DNA from: Pedobacter paludis
Lineage (GTDB): Bacteria; Bacteroidota; Bacteroidia; Sphingobacteriales; Sphingobacteriaceae
Length of the DNA stretch: 64,000 nt
Direction: 5' to 3'
NCBI RefSeq assembly: GCF_003173575.1
Contig: NZ_QGNY01000006.1
Location: 124,001 to 188,000, forward strand
The notes beneath the pieces are model-generated. The model was not told the DNA's origin. It worked only from the letters and a program-made list of their open reading frames with translations, and made no database searches. The position numbers and the translations under genes were made by a program. Positions 9,156 to 18,561 of this stretch are shown here, one piece after another. The stretch's first letter is position 1. Each line of letters begins with the position of its first letter.

Positions 9156-10745
9156 TCAAGAAGGAAGTAATAGTGTAAAATCGCCGCCTAAAGGCTCAAA
9201 GTTTTCTATGCACGATGAGAGAAAATCTTCTCCATAATTAACATACATTGGCGCAATATTTAAAATTCTTTCTTGAAGTGTTCCATTAGGAAACAGTCTT
9301 TTTTTCACATTGTCAATTTGAAGCAAAGCCACTTCATGCTTGCGCTTTTCTGCTCTAAAAAGCTTTTTCTCTAGGTTTGCCAATAAATGATTGGTTTTCT
9401 GTTTAGCGGTATCCGTAGAAACAGAAAGCGTTTTGTCTATTTTATAAGCATTTAATTTTATCTGATCAAAAATGCTGTTAATTGCTCTTGTTTCGTCAGC
9501 TAAGCTCAGCTGTGCAGTAGAATTTTTTCTTACCCAGATGTTTTTCAGTTCTTCTGCAGAAAGGAAAAAATCTTCCAGTTCAAAACCTAAACTGTATATG
9601 TTTTGTGCACTTCTTTTATCGATTAATAATGCTGAATTCCGCAAAAGTAATACAGGAAAATCTACTTTATAAAAATCGAAATTAGCTTTCAGTTGCATCC
9701 AATACGCAACCTCTGCACCGCCACCAATGTAAGCTATGTTTGGCAAAATCACCTCTTGATACATTGGGCGCATTACTACATTTGGACTAAAACGTTCTGG
9801 ATGTGCATCTATTTCAGCTTTGAGTTCTTCCGTAGTAAAACTGATGTCGGTATGGTTAACTGTATAGTTTTCATCCTTTAATATTATCCTTTCTCGAAGT
9901 TCGTCCTTCAGATAAAAAAAATTGATATCTCGGCCATTAACCTGCGATTTATACCCGTTTTGTTCTAATTTTTTAGAAGTTTCTTCAATGATTTTTGAAC
10001 TATTTTCGTCAATGATGTCAGTGGTAATGATAGCTGCAAACTGCTTTTTCAATCTGGCGTCATCTGCGTTTACGATAACCAGACCATATCGCTCAAATAG
10101 ATTATTTACCAAAAACCTTGTGGCATCGGCTAAATTATCATGCTCTAAATAGGCTTGCTCAACCAGTTTGGCTATTCTTTTTCCATTTTTCGAAATTCCC
10201 AAATAGCCTTTGTAGGCAAGAACTGCTGCCGCGACTGTTTTGGTACTTAACCTCCCGGTAGCTCCATTGGTTTGTTGTATCCAGCTGATGTTTTTTTCAT
10301 CAACACTAACATGGTTTATTTCATCAAAATCGTGGTCTTCGGTTGCCATCCAATAAACAGGCACAAAGTTTTTATCGGGATGAGCGATTTTTAACTCGAT
10401 GGCAAGATTTATTGTAGTTACGATTTTATAGATAAAATATAAAGGGCCAGTGAAAAGATTAAGCTGATGACCCGTAGTAACGGTAAATGTATTTTCGAGC
10501 GCTAAAAGCTCAATATTTTTGATTACCGATTTATTTGGTTTAAGATGCTGGTACTGTTGCTTTAAAACTTCGGATAGGGTATTTCTGTCGCCTATAAAAT
10601 GTCTATTTTCAAGAGCTTGTGCCAAACCATCCATATCAGGGCGAAAACTATAAAAAGTAGAAAGGTCTTCTTGGTTGTTTATGTAATCTAAAACCAATTT
10701 AGAAAAGGAACCTGTTTCCTGATAAGAAATGTATTTTGCCTGCAT
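9156..10745 (-). CDS. bshC: Putative bacillithiol synthase, cysteine-adding enzyme BshC
   Basis: Last step of bacillithiol synthesis: adds cysteine to glucosaminyl-malate made by BshA and BshB, giving the low-molecular-weight thiol of Bacillota and many Bacteroidota. The 529 aa match the family length. Conserved boxes are VTTGHQLNLFTGP (89-101) and YWMATEDHDFDEI (131-143), then RPMYQEVILPNIAYIGGGAEVAYW around 330-350 and a C-terminal coiled-coil region (about 420-490). bshA and bshB are not in this window, so the pathway is scattered. The ATG at 10745 fits the family N-terminus. Confidence 0.93.
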   Translation of the reverse strand: MQAKYISYQETGSFSKLVLDYINNQEDLSTFYSFRPDMDGLAQALENRHFIGDRNTLSEVLKQQYQHLKPNKSVIKNIELLALENTFTVTTGHQLNLFTGPLYFIYKIVTTINLAIELKIAHPDKNFVPVYWMATEDHDFDEINHVSVDEKNISWIQQTNGATGRLSTKTVAAAVLAYKGYLGISKNGKRIAKLVEQAYLEHDNLADATRFLVNNLFERYGLVIVNADDARLKKQFAAIITTDIIDENSSKIIEETSKKLEQNGYKSQVNGRDINFFYLKDELRERIILKDENYTVNHTDISFTTEELKAEIDAHPERFSPNVVMRPMYQEVILPNIAYIGGGAEVAYWMQLKANFDFYKVDFPVLLLRNSALLIDKRSAQNIYSLGFELEDFFLSAEELKNIWVRKNSTAQLSLADETRAINSIFDQIKLNAYKIDKTLSVSTDTAKQKTNHLLANLEKKLFRAEKRKHEVALLQIDNVKKRLFPNGTLQERILNIAPMYVNYGEDFLSSCIENFEPLGGDFTLLLPS

Positions 10746-10870
10746 AATTTGCTAAAGTAATGCAATTTAAGAACAATCATAAAGCTGAATAACTATTTTA
10801 CAATTATTAAATAATTACCAGTCTGCGCTCACTTGATTATTGACCCACCTTACGGGAATAATATCAAAAC

Positions 10871-10904
10871 AAAAAACCGTTCTGATTTTGCAGAACGGTT
10901 TTGA
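10871..10904 (-). terminator. Intrinsic terminator of the esterase gene
   Basis: AACCGTTCTG (10875-10884) pairs perfectly with CAGAACGGTT (10891-10900). On the minus strand a T-run follows, just past the esterase stop at 10926. Confidence 0.82.
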
Positions 10905-10925
10905 TATTCGGAGCTAAAATAATAT

Positions 10926-11876
10926 TTATTCGAAAGCCCTTTTAAACGCACTTATCCTGGCCGCATTGAAATCTTTTGCCGCTTTTGAATCCGGCACCAA
11001 TGCATCGAAAACATGGGTCATGCCGGGATAAATATGTAATTCGGTTATCACTCCTGATGCAGCTAATTTTTGCGCATACTCAATCGCCTCATCGCGTAAA
11101 ACATCCATTGTGCCAACCGCAATAAACGCAGGAGGAAGATTTGATAAATCATTTACCAAAATAGGTACAGCAAGTTCAGGGATATTGTCTTTAACATTTT
11201 TTAAATAACAGCTGAACCCGTAAAGATTCATATCTCTGTCCCAAACCCCAACATTGGTAATTTCCTTGCTACTTTCTGTAATGCCGCGGTGGTCGAGCAT
11301 AGGGTAAGTTAATGATTGATGTACCAAATTAGGTTTTTTGTTTTTTCTGGCCAACAATGCACATGATGTAGAAAGTAAACCGCCTGCACTACCGCCACCG
11401 ACAGCTATTTTATCGGGATTGATGTTAAATAAAGATGCGTTTTCTGAAACATACACCAAGCCCTCATAACAATCGTTTATTGGTGCAGGATAAGGATGTT
11501 CGGGTGTTAATCGGTAATTTACCGAAACGATTACACAGCCAATAGCCAAAGCCATTTGGTATAATGTAGAATCTTCCTGCTCAGGTAGACCGCTCATCGT
11601 TCCGCCACCGTGCATCCAATAGACACAAGGTAAAGATGTGCCGATTTTCTGTGGCTTGAAAACACGAAGTTGTGTTTCAATACCCTCAGAATTTGTAAAG
11701 TATTTATTCTCTACGGTTAATTCATTTGTCGATTTTACGCCGACTTGCTCAGCCATCATTTTCAAATTACTTCGGAAAACCTCTTGTAAAGGTGTGCCTT
11801 GAGGTGGTGCAGGTTGACTGGTGTAAACTTTTAAAACAGGCACCAGCTCCGGTGCTAATTCATATTTGTATTTCAT
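10926..11876 (-). CDS. Alpha/beta hydrolase, HSL-type esterase/lipase
   Basis: Carboxylesterase of the hormone-sensitive-lipase family. The oxyanion-hole motif HGGG is at 89-92, the nucleophile elbow GGGSAGG has Ser163, and the acid/base pair is Asp258 (GTMDVLRDE) and His288 (GMTHVFD). At 316 aa it is typical. There is no signal peptide, so it is cytosolic. Its start lies 5 nt downstream of the stop of the NTF2-like gene on the same strand, so the two are almost certainly cotranscribed. The natural ester substrate is unknown. Related enzymes prefer short-chain acyl esters. Confidence 0.9.
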   Translation of the reverse strand: MKYKYELAPELVPVLKVYTSQPAPPQGTPLQEVFRSNLKMMAEQVGVKSTNELTVENKYFTNSEGIETQLRVFKPQKIGTSLPCVYWMHGGGTMSGLPEQEDSTLYQMALAIGCVIVSVNYRLTPEHPYPAPINDCYEGLVYVSENASLFNINPDKIAVGGGSAGGLLSTSCALLARKNKKPNLVHQSLTYPMLDHRGITESSKEITNVGVWDRDMNLYGFSCYLKNVKDNIPELAVPILVNDLSNLPPAFIAVGTMDVLRDEAIEYAQKLAASGVITELHIYPGMTHVFDALVPDSKAAKDFNAARISAFKRAFE

Positions 11877-11881
11877 GGCTT

Positions 11882-12202
11882 TTAGTTTGCTTGTCCGATA
11901 TCTAAACGATTAAATTTTCCGCTTTCATCAGTGTGAAATTTGAAATAGGTTTTGAAATCTCCCCACTGCGGAGAATGGAAATTTCCTGTGATTTCCGAAC
12001 CATCAGCAGATACTTTTTCAATGCTTGTAAATTTTTCCTTTCCGATGGTTTGTGTAGAAAAGCTATGGAAATCCCTTGAATTTCCATCATCATAGAGTTT
12101 TGCATCAGATATAAAAAAAGATAGCCATTTTGCTGAATCGCCACTTTGCCAAGCATCAAATGCAGCTTTTACTTGAGGGTTAGTTAGTTTTGATAAATCC
12201 AA
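11882..12202 (-). CDS. NTF2-like (SnoaL-fold) small protein
   Basis: 106 aa with the cone-shaped NTF2-like pattern: an N-terminal helix with FDAWQSGDSAKWLSFF, a DAKLYDDG strand, and closing strands GDFKTYFKFHTDESGKFNRLDIGQ. Such proteins bind small molecules or act as small isomerases or dehydratases, and no catalytic set can be assigned here. It is the first gene of a two-gene unit with the esterase. A second 85-aa frame over the same bases is a shadow. Confidence 0.75.
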   Translation of the reverse strand: MDLSKLTNPQVKAAFDAWQSGDSAKWLSFFISDAKLYDDGNSRDFHSFSTQTIGKEKFTSIEKVSADGSEITGNFHSPQWGDFKTYFKFHTDESGKFNRLDIGQAN

Positions 12203-12506
12203 ATTTTATTCCTTTTTTTTGATAGAAAATGACAGTGTTTTTGTTATCAAACACAAATGCCAAACGATTATTAATATGGGATGATAAAAAATAGGAAGTG
12301 TTGGATTGAGAAATCCTAAACTAAAAGATGATGTATACGAATATAATTTTTTTAATAATTAAAAACAAAATAAATATCTAAGAGGTTGGAACCTGCAATC
12401 TCTCGGATTATTTGTCACTAAAAAGTTAAATACTACTTAAATAGTCGTCTATTTAATTTATTTTATATATTTGAACCAATAAATTCACTTAAAAAACAAA
12501 CAGCGT
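12203..12506 (+). promoter_or_regulatory. Divergent spacer with candidate promoter of the TonB receptor gene
   Basis: 304 AT-rich bases between the divergent NTF2-like gene and the TonB receptor. TATATTTG at 12466-12473 matches the Bacteroidota -7 element TAnnTTTG, 34 nt before the ATG. No clear -33 TTG is seen at the usual distance. I see nothing else in the gap. Confidence 0.45.
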
Positions 12507-15281
12507 ATGCGAAAAAAACTTTACCCTATTCTTACATCCCTCATTCTATTTTCATTTAGCTTAAAAGCACAAATTATTAAAGGTGTAGTTAGCGATTCTC
12601 TCCAAACTATTATTGGCGCAACTATTACAGTTAATGGTCAAGGTTTAAAATCTGCAACCAATGCCCAAGGTGCTTATCAAATTAAGCTTTCATCGGCAGG
12701 AACCTATTCGGTTTCCGCAAGCTACTTAGGTTATCAAACACAACAAAAACAAGTTAAGGTTGCTGATGGTGAAACTAAAGAGTTAAACTTTGTTTTAACA
12801 GAAAATAAAAACAATTTGGATGGAATTGTGGTAATTGGTTCCAGAAGCGCACCTCGTTCACAATTGGAAACAGCCGTTCCTGTTGATTTAGTTGATGTTA
12901 AAAAAGTTGCACAAAATGCACCGCAAGTTTCGCTAAGTCAGATTTTGAATTATGTAGCCCCTTCATTCACATCGAATGTTGCCAATTTAACAGATGGAAC
13001 AGATCACATCGATCCTGCATCATTAAGAGGCTTAGGTCCCGATCAGGTTTTAGTTTTAATAAACGGTAAACGTCGCCATACTTCATCTTTAATTAACATT
13101 AATGGTAGTTTAGGTAAAGGTTCAGTAGGTACAGATTTAAATGCGATTCCAACTGCGGCAATTAAAAGAATCGAAGTGTTGAGAGATGGAGCTGCCGCAC
13201 AGTACGGATCTGACGCGATTGCAGGAGTAATTAATATTATTTTAAATGAGGATGTAAATAAACTTACAGCAAGTATTACCGGAGGTGGTTTTACAGGCAA
13301 GCATTCTGATGGCTTAGATGGTCAAACTGCTCAGGCAAATGTTAATTATGGTGTTAAATTAAATGATAAAGGCGGGTTTTTAAATTTAACAGGTTCATTT
13401 GATTATCGAGATTTTGCTTCTCGTACCAAGCCCTACAGTGGTGTAATTTTTACCGATTATAACAATCCAACTTTATATCCAACACCTACTGGCGCAGATA
13501 TTACAGATGCCGAATTGGCAAGAAGGGGACTGAGCCGTGCTGATTTTGTTCCAAATATTGGACAAAGCAAAAATCGTGGCGGAGCGTTGTTTTTAAACGC
13601 CGTGGTTCCTGTGGCTGATCATGCAGAAATTTATGCATTTGGAGGACTAAACTCTAGAAATGGTACTTCTACCGCTTTTTACAGAACACCAAGACAATTG
13701 ACACAAACCAATGCCACCATTTATCCTAATGGATTTTTGCCGCAAATTGTAACAGACAATAGTGATCAGTCTTTGGCTATCGGTATTCGTGGAAAATTAG
13801 GCGAATGGAAAGCAGATTTCAGTAACACCTATGGTCGTAATCAAATCGACTTTACTACTGCTAATACGCTTAATGCATCCATGTTAACGGCATCGCCAAC
13901 ATCTTTTGATGCCGGTGGTTACGATTTTGTTCAAAACACAACCAATTTAGATTTTACACGTTTCTTTAAAAATACTTTAAGCGGTATTAACGTTGCTTTT
14001 GGTGCAGAAAACCGCTATGAGAATTATAAAATTATAGCAGGAGAAGAAGCATCGTACGCAAATTATGGTAATGCTATTAATGTTGGTACAACTGCAAATC
14101 CAATCCTAATACCAAATCTAAAAGGAAATATTTCTACCCGATTTGCCGCTAATGGTGTTGCTTACACAGGTGGCGCACAAGGTTTCCCAGGCTTTAGTGC
14201 AGATAATGCAACCAATGTAAGCCGTTCTTCTGTAGCCGCTTATGGTGATGTTGAGGTTAATTTTACCGATAAATTTTTAGTTGATGGAGCCATTCGTTTT
14301 GAAAACTATTCAGATTTTGGATCGACACTTAACTTTAAAATAGCTGGTCGTTATAAATTTTCTGATAAATTTTTACTTCGTGGTGCCGTTAGTAGTGGTT
14401 TTAGAGCACCATCATTACAACAGCGTTATTTTAATGCAACATCTACTGTATTTACAGATGGTATTTTTACCGAATCTGGAACTTTTGCAAATGATAGCCG
14501 TGTAGCGCAGCTTTTAGGCATTCCTAAATTGAAAGAAGAAACATCCAACAGTTATAGTGCTGGTTTTACTTCTAATTTGGGAAAAGTTAAAATTACTGTG
14601 GATGGTTATTTAATCCGTATTGATAACCGTGTAATTTACACAGGCGGTTTTACAGGAAGTAATGCTGCAAGTGCATCTGCACAGGATAAGGAAATTTACA
14701 ATATCCTACGCCAGGCCAATGCAAGTACAGCACGTTTCTTTGCAAATGCGGTGAATACAGAAACTAAGGGTATAGATGCAGTAGTTTCATATTCTGCTAG
14801 TTTGGGTAAGGGTACTTTAAGAACAGACCTTGCCGGTACGATTTCTAAAACTTCGCTGGTAGGCGGGATTAATACTTCGCCACTTTTGGCTGGAAAAGAA
14901 AGTATTTATTTGGATGATGCGAGTGTAATTTTATTAACTAAAGTTGTACCTCGCATTAAAGCCAATTTAACTTTCGATTATAGCATCGATAAATTTAATG
15001 TGTTTTTGCGTAACGTTTATTTTGGTAAGGTATCTCAACCAACCAATACGATTGCAAATCAGCAAGAGTTACCAGGACGTGTAATTACCGATTTAGGCCT
15101 AGGTTACAACTTAACTAAAAGCTTAAAGTTAACAGTCGGTGCAAACAATATCCTTGATGTTTATCCTGCTGAACTTCTAATAGGCAGCCAAGGAACCTCT
15201 GGTATTTTATATCCTAACCAGGCACCACAATTTGGTTTCTTGGGTCGTTATGTATTTACTCGATTGAATTTCAATTTCTAA
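12507..15281 (+). CDS. TonB-dependent receptor with carboxypeptidase-regulatory-like domain
   Basis: 924-aa outer-membrane receptor. It has a signal peptide ending in LKAQ, a beta-sandwich of the CarboxypepD_reg-like type (about 22-105), a plug (about 120-245, with SLRGLGPDQVLVLINGKRRH and YGSDAIAGVINIIL) and a C-terminal barrel ending in FLGRYVFTRLNFNF. It is shorter than SusC proteins, lacks the SusC-type plug wording and has no SusD partner. It therefore resembles a siderophore or cofactor receptor more than a glycan importer. The ligand is not inferable. It stands alone, with a strong terminator behind it. Confidence 0.88.
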   Translation: MRKKLYPILTSLILFSFSLKAQIIKGVVSDSLQTIIGATITVNGQGLKSATNAQGAYQIKLSSAGTYSVSASYLGYQTQQKQVKVADGETKELNFVLTENKNNLDGIVVIGSRSAPRSQLETAVPVDLVDVKKVAQNAPQVSLSQILNYVAPSFTSNVANLTDGTDHIDPASLRGLGPDQVLVLINGKRRHTSSLININGSLGKGSVGTDLNAIPTAAIKRIEVLRDGAAAQYGSDAIAGVINIILNEDVNKLTASITGGGFTGKHSDGLDGQTAQANVNYGVKLNDKGGFLNLTGSFDYRDFASRTKPYSGVIFTDYNNPTLYPTPTGADITDAELARRGLSRADFVPNIGQSKNRGGALFLNAVVPVADHAEIYAFGGLNSRNGTSTAFYRTPRQLTQTNATIYPNGFLPQIVTDNSDQSLAIGIRGKLGEWKADFSNTYGRNQIDFTTANTLNASMLTASPTSFDAGGYDFVQNTTNLDFTRFFKNTLSGINVAFGAENRYENYKIIAGEEASYANYGNAINVGTTANPILIPNLKGNISTRFAANGVAYTGGAQGFPGFSADNATNVSRSSVAAYGDVEVNFTDKFLVDGAIRFENYSDFGSTLNFKIAGRYKFSDKFLLRGAVSSGFRAPSLQQRYFNATSTVFTDGIFTESGTFANDSRVAQLLGIPKLKEETSNSYSAGFTSNLGKVKITVDGYLIRIDNRVIYTGGFTGSNAASASAQDKEIYNILRQANASTARFFANAVNTETKGIDAVVSYSASLGKGTLRTDLAGTISKTSLVGGINTSPLLAGKESIYLDDASVILLTKVVPRIKANLTFDYSIDKFNVFLRNVYFGKVSQPTNTIANQQELPGRVITDLGLGYNLTKSLKLTVGANNILDVYPAELLIGSQGTSGILYPNQAPQFGFLGRYVFTRLNFNF

Positions 15282-15300
15282 TTGAATTATATCTTATTAA

Positions 15301-15337
15301 AAATCCGATAGAATTGATTTTCTATCGGATTTTTTTG
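15301..15337 (+). terminator. Intrinsic terminator of the TonB receptor gene
   Basis: A perfect 13-bp stem (15301-15313 with 15320-15332), whose arm reads AAATCCGATAGAA, is followed by further T residues. Confidence 0.9.
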
Positions 15338-15640
15338 TTTAGGTGTAGTTTATTTTAAGGGTTGTAAGTTGTTCGGCTTCGAATGCTCATATAAATCCGT
15401 TGACTGAAGTCAACGGCAATGAATATATTCAAAGAGGAAAATATAAATTTTAGAATGGATTGGAAGATTGCAAGATCATTGCCGTTGGTTAGTTGGAATC
15501 TGCTCCAAAAGAACTTCAGTTAGTAGGGAATTGTAATCCCGTCTGCTGGGGCTAAGGATTTTTAATCCTTGATAACAGATTGCTATATTATTGCCGTCCA
15601 GCTTCAGCTGACGGATCTCATATTGAAGCCTATTTTTTAA
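15338..15640. repeat. Non-coding spacer with degenerate palindromic repeats ending in ATTGCCGT/ACGGCAAT
   Basis: There is no credible gene here. CCGTTGAC-TGAA-GTCAACGG at 15397-15416 is a perfect hairpin followed by CAATGAA. ATTGCCGT recurs near 15478 and 15590, the latter leading into another hairpin (CCGTC...GCTGACGG). A related copy lies at about 54573-54602. This looks like decayed REP/MITE-type intergenic elements and not a functional gene. Confidence 0.5.
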
Positions 15641-15676
15641 AAACAAAAAAGCCGTTCTGAAAAAATCAGAACGGCT
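15641..15676 (-). terminator. Intrinsic terminator of the DEAD-box helicase gene
   Basis: GCCGTTCTGA (15651-15660) pairs with TCAGAACGGC (15666-15675). On the minus strand a T-rich run follows. Confidence 0.85.
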
Positions 15677-15698
15677 ATAAAATATTTGGTTTAGTGAT

Positions 15699-17603
15699 TT
15701 ACCATTTTTTCTTGCGATCGCCACCTTCACGATTTCCACCTTCACGTCTCGGACGATCACTGCTTCCACCTTTATCGTCGCGGCTACGTCCAGAGAAGTC
15801 TCTGAAACCACCACCTTCACGATTTCCGCCTTCGCGTCTTCCGCTACCACTGCCAGATCTTCTTTCGCCTCCGCCACGGTAACCACCGCCGCCTCCGCCA
15901 CTTCTTCTCTCGCCGCCAAAACCACCGCTACGTCTTTCACCGCCACCGCGTCTTTCGCCTGCACCTTCACCACGACCACCATCTCCGCTCTTTTCGATAC
16001 GAACACTACGGCCATTGAATTCTACAGATTTAAAGCCTTCGAATACTTTATCAGCAACATCATCTTCTACTTCAAAGAAAGAGAATACGCCTTTTAAATC
16101 GATTTTACCAACGCTTTTGCCAGCAATTTTTCCGTTGTTACAGATAAATGATAACATATCGCCACGAGTAAATTCATCTACAGAACCTAGGTTGATGAAC
16201 AAACGTGTGTAACCTTCGCTACCACGTCCGCGTCTTTCACCACGCTCACCTCTTTCACCACGCTCATCTCCAACAGCTGCATTTAAATCAGGTGCTTTAG
16301 AATAGTAATCCAAGAAACGGTTAAATTCTAATGAAGCAAAACGTTTAATAACATCTTCTTTAGATAAATCAGCAAATTCATCCATAATACGAGGAATGTA
16401 CTGATCAATTTGTTCGTTGTTAACTTCTACGTTATGTACTTTATGTACTAAAGAGAATAATTGTTTTTCGCAAACATCAAATCCTGTTGGTAACTCAGCT
16501 TTGGTAAATTGTTTGCCAATAATGCGTTCCAACTGACGGATTTTTCCTAATTCTTTAGAGTTGATGATACAGATAGAAATACCTGTTTTACCTGCACGAC
16601 CAGTACGGCCAGAACGGTGGGTATAACTTTCAATTTCATCAGGTAAAGAATAATTGATTACGTGAGTAACATTGTTTACATCAATACCACGGGCAGCAAC
16701 ATCAGTAGCGATAAGCAATTGCATGTTACGCTCGCGGAAACGTTGCATTACCTTATCACGTTGTTGTTGCGATAAATCTCCGTGTAAAGCATCAGCATTG
16801 TAACCATCTTTAATTAAGTGCTCAGCAACATCCTGTGTATCCAATTTGGTTTTACAAAATACTACGGCAAAAATTTCAGGGTTGAAATCTACAATACGTT
16901 TTAAGGCAGCATATTTATCACGGGCACGAACAATATAATATTCGTGTTCGATGTTTACATTACCTGTGTTTTTTGTGCCCATAGTTAATTCTACAGGGTT
17001 ATCCATATAGTTTTTAGCTATACGGCGAACTTCTGCCGGCATTGTAGCCGAGAATAACCAGGTTTTTTTGTCATCAGGAGTAGTTGATAAAATGTCGTTA
17101 ATGTCATCCTGGAAACCCATGTTTAACATTTCGTCAGCTTCATCAAGCACAACATATTTAACATTCGAAAAATCAATGGCTTTACGGCCAATGATATCCA
17201 ACATACGGCCGGGCGTGGCCACTACGATTTGAACGCCTTGGCGTATTTCGCGTAGTTGTTGCATAATGTTCGCACCACCGTAAACGGCAACAACGTGGGC
17301 ATTAGCAACGTTTTTAGAAAAGTTTTTAAGGTCGTTAGCGATCTGTAAACATAACTCACGTGTTGGGCATAAAATTAATGCCTGCGGTTTTGTTACTTTA
17401 AAATCGATTAGTTCTAACAGCGGCAAACCAAATGCGGCTGTTTTTCCTGTTCCTGTTTGGGCCAAACCAACAAAATCATTAGTGCCTTCTAACAGTACAG
17501 GAATACTTTGCTCCTGAATAGGCGTTGGAGTTTCAAATCCAAGGTCCTTTACGGCATTAACGACGTCATCACTTATCCCCAATAATTGAAATGGGTTTGT
17601 CAT
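15699..17603 (-). CDS. DEAD-box ATP-dependent RNA helicase (DeaD/CshA-like) with RGG-rich tail
   Basis: Unwinds structured RNA during ribosome assembly, RNA decay or cold adaptation. It has the Q motif (Gln30), Walker A AQTGTGKT (48-55), DEAD (154-157), SAT (185-187) and HRSGRTGR (329-336). A DbpA-type RNA-binding domain follows (about 455-525), then a ~100-residue tail rich in Gly, Arg, Glu and Ser. The tail's repetitive DNA opens long frames on the other strand and in other phases (for example 15476-16015), and these are shadows. On the minus strand, TACCTTTG at 17629-17636 is a good -7 promoter element. Confidence 0.95.
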   Translation of the reverse strand: MTNPFQLLGISDDVVNAVKDLGFETPTPIQEQSIPVLLEGTNDFVGLAQTGTGKTAAFGLPLLELIDFKVTKPQALILCPTRELCLQIANDLKNFSKNVANAHVVAVYGGANIMQQLREIRQGVQIVVATPGRMLDIIGRKAIDFSNVKYVVLDEADEMLNMGFQDDINDILSTTPDDKKTWLFSATMPAEVRRIAKNYMDNPVELTMGTKNTGNVNIEHEYYIVRARDKYAALKRIVDFNPEIFAVVFCKTKLDTQDVAEHLIKDGYNADALHGDLSQQQRDKVMQRFRERNMQLLIATDVAARGIDVNNVTHVINYSLPDEIESYTHRSGRTGRAGKTGISICIINSKELGKIRQLERIIGKQFTKAELPTGFDVCEKQLFSLVHKVHNVEVNNEQIDQYIPRIMDEFADLSKEDVIKRFASLEFNRFLDYYSKAPDLNAAVGDERGERGERGERRGRGSEGYTRLFINLGSVDEFTRGDMLSFICNNGKIAGKSVGKIDLKGVFSFFEVEDDVADKVFEGFKSVEFNGRSVRIEKSGDGGRGEGAGERRGGGERRSGGFGGERRSGGGGGGYRGGGERRSGSGSGRREGGNREGGGFRDFSGRSRDDKGGSSDRPRREGGNREGGDRKKKW

Positions 17604-17628
17604 TCGTCTTTTATTTTTAATTGAGCCG

Positions 17629-17636
17629 CAAAGGTA
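17629..17636 (-). promoter_or_regulatory. Candidate -7 element of the DEAD-box helicase gene
   Basis: On the minus strand this reads TACCTTTG, matching TAnnTTTG, about 26 nt before the start codon. No clear -33 TTG is seen at 17-23 nt. Confidence 0.45.
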
Positions 17637-17750
17637 AGGTTAATAATCCGTATTTTACTGATGGTTAAGTAAATAGTTTTGTTTTGTAATATATTGAAAA
17701 TTAGGAGTTAAGCGTTTTTGAAGATTGATTTGTGGGATAGGGTGCTTTAA

Positions 17751-18539
17751 TTAAGCTTTTTCTAAGGCAAATCCTTTAAGCATGTGTTTAAAAATAGGCT
17801 CACATTTTTCTTTACAGCAGGCATAAAAGTAGCCATGTTTCCAAAAATTGGATTTTGGAGATTGGCCCCACCAAAATTCTGCCATTGCAATTGGCTTCAT
17901 TTTCTGTTGAAAAGCGTATTGCAAAAGTTTCGGTGCCGCACATTCTCCAGCTCCTGCTGGCGGGTTTTTATAACCGATATTTTTGAAAATTTCTATCAGG
18001 TTTTTTTCTTCTCCAGCTTGATTTACAAAGTGATAGTGCTCAAAAATTTCATTTTGAAGGTTTACAGAATAATTTCTTCTTGATGTTTTCAGCTTCTTGA
18101 TTTCTTCTTTTGAATCGGGATTGTTTTGATTTTCCAAACTTTTAATTTCCTTACTCATTTTACCTAACGCCTCCATTCCGTTGTTTAAAAAACTATTTTC
18201 GGTAAGAAGATCGAAAACCGGGGGAACAAAGTGGGTATGTTGATTGGTTCCGGCTAGCTTGCCAGAAAAGGCGGAAAGAAAACCGATTTCATCATTTTGA
18301 TTTCTAACCACTAGCACACCAAACATTTTACCGATAATGGCGCCATCTATTCGATTTGATAATCCAAAATTATGTGTCCACTCAGTTTGCTCTGATAAAT
18401 AATTTTGCAATTGTTTTGTGGCCAATAAACACAGTTGATGCGGTTTTTCCAACATCAAACTGAAGTAATCTGGAATAGAAATGGTGTCTATACCTTCGCT
18501 GAAGTAAGTGAAAAATGGATCTGTTAATGGCTGTGGCAT
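17751..18539 (-). CDS. Protein matching only the N-terminal region of a long RluA-type pseudouridine synthase family
   Basis: 262 aa. From family knowledge, residues 194-254 (PPAGAGECAAPKLLQYAF, then MAEFWWGQSP, then HGYFYACCKEKCEPIF) match the segment before the catalytic domain in the ~550-aa RluA-family pseudouridine synthases of Bacteroidota and Vibrio. The catalytic domain itself is missing. The frame stops 9 residues after the motif, and the 147 bp to the next gene hold no remnant of it. Conserved Cys200, Cys241, Cys242 and Cys246 suggest a metal or nucleic-acid role. A charged helix lies at about 125-165. It could be a functional stand-alone domain or a decayed gene. The open, unbroken frame favours the former. 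Confidence 0.6.
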   Translation of the reverse strand: MPQPLTDPFFTYFSEGIDTISIPDYFSLMLEKPHQLCLLATKQLQNYLSEQTEWTHNFGLSNRIDGAIIGKMFGVLVVRNQNDEIGFLSAFSGKLAGTNQHTHFVPPVFDLLTENSFLNNGMEALGKMSKEIKSLENQNNPDSKEEIKKLKTSRRNYSVNLQNEIFEHYHFVNQAGEEKNLIEIFKNIGYKNPPAGAGECAAPKLLQYAFQQKMKPIAMAEFWWGQSPKSNFWKHGYFYACCKEKCEPIFKHMLKGFALEKA

Positions 18540-18561
18540 ATTGGAAATTAATGGCCAAATA

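Noticed and set aside
15476..16015. 179-aa open frame on the minus strand, rich in Val, Ala, Glu and Lys
   Set aside because: It overlaps the RGG-rich 3' end of the DEAD-box helicase gene in another phase. Its composition is just the shifted reading of GGC/CGT-type repeats.
17784..18083. 99-aa plus-strand frame
   Set aside because: It is antisense to the pseudouridine-synthase-like gene, which has clear family motifs. It has no signal, domain or promoter of its own.
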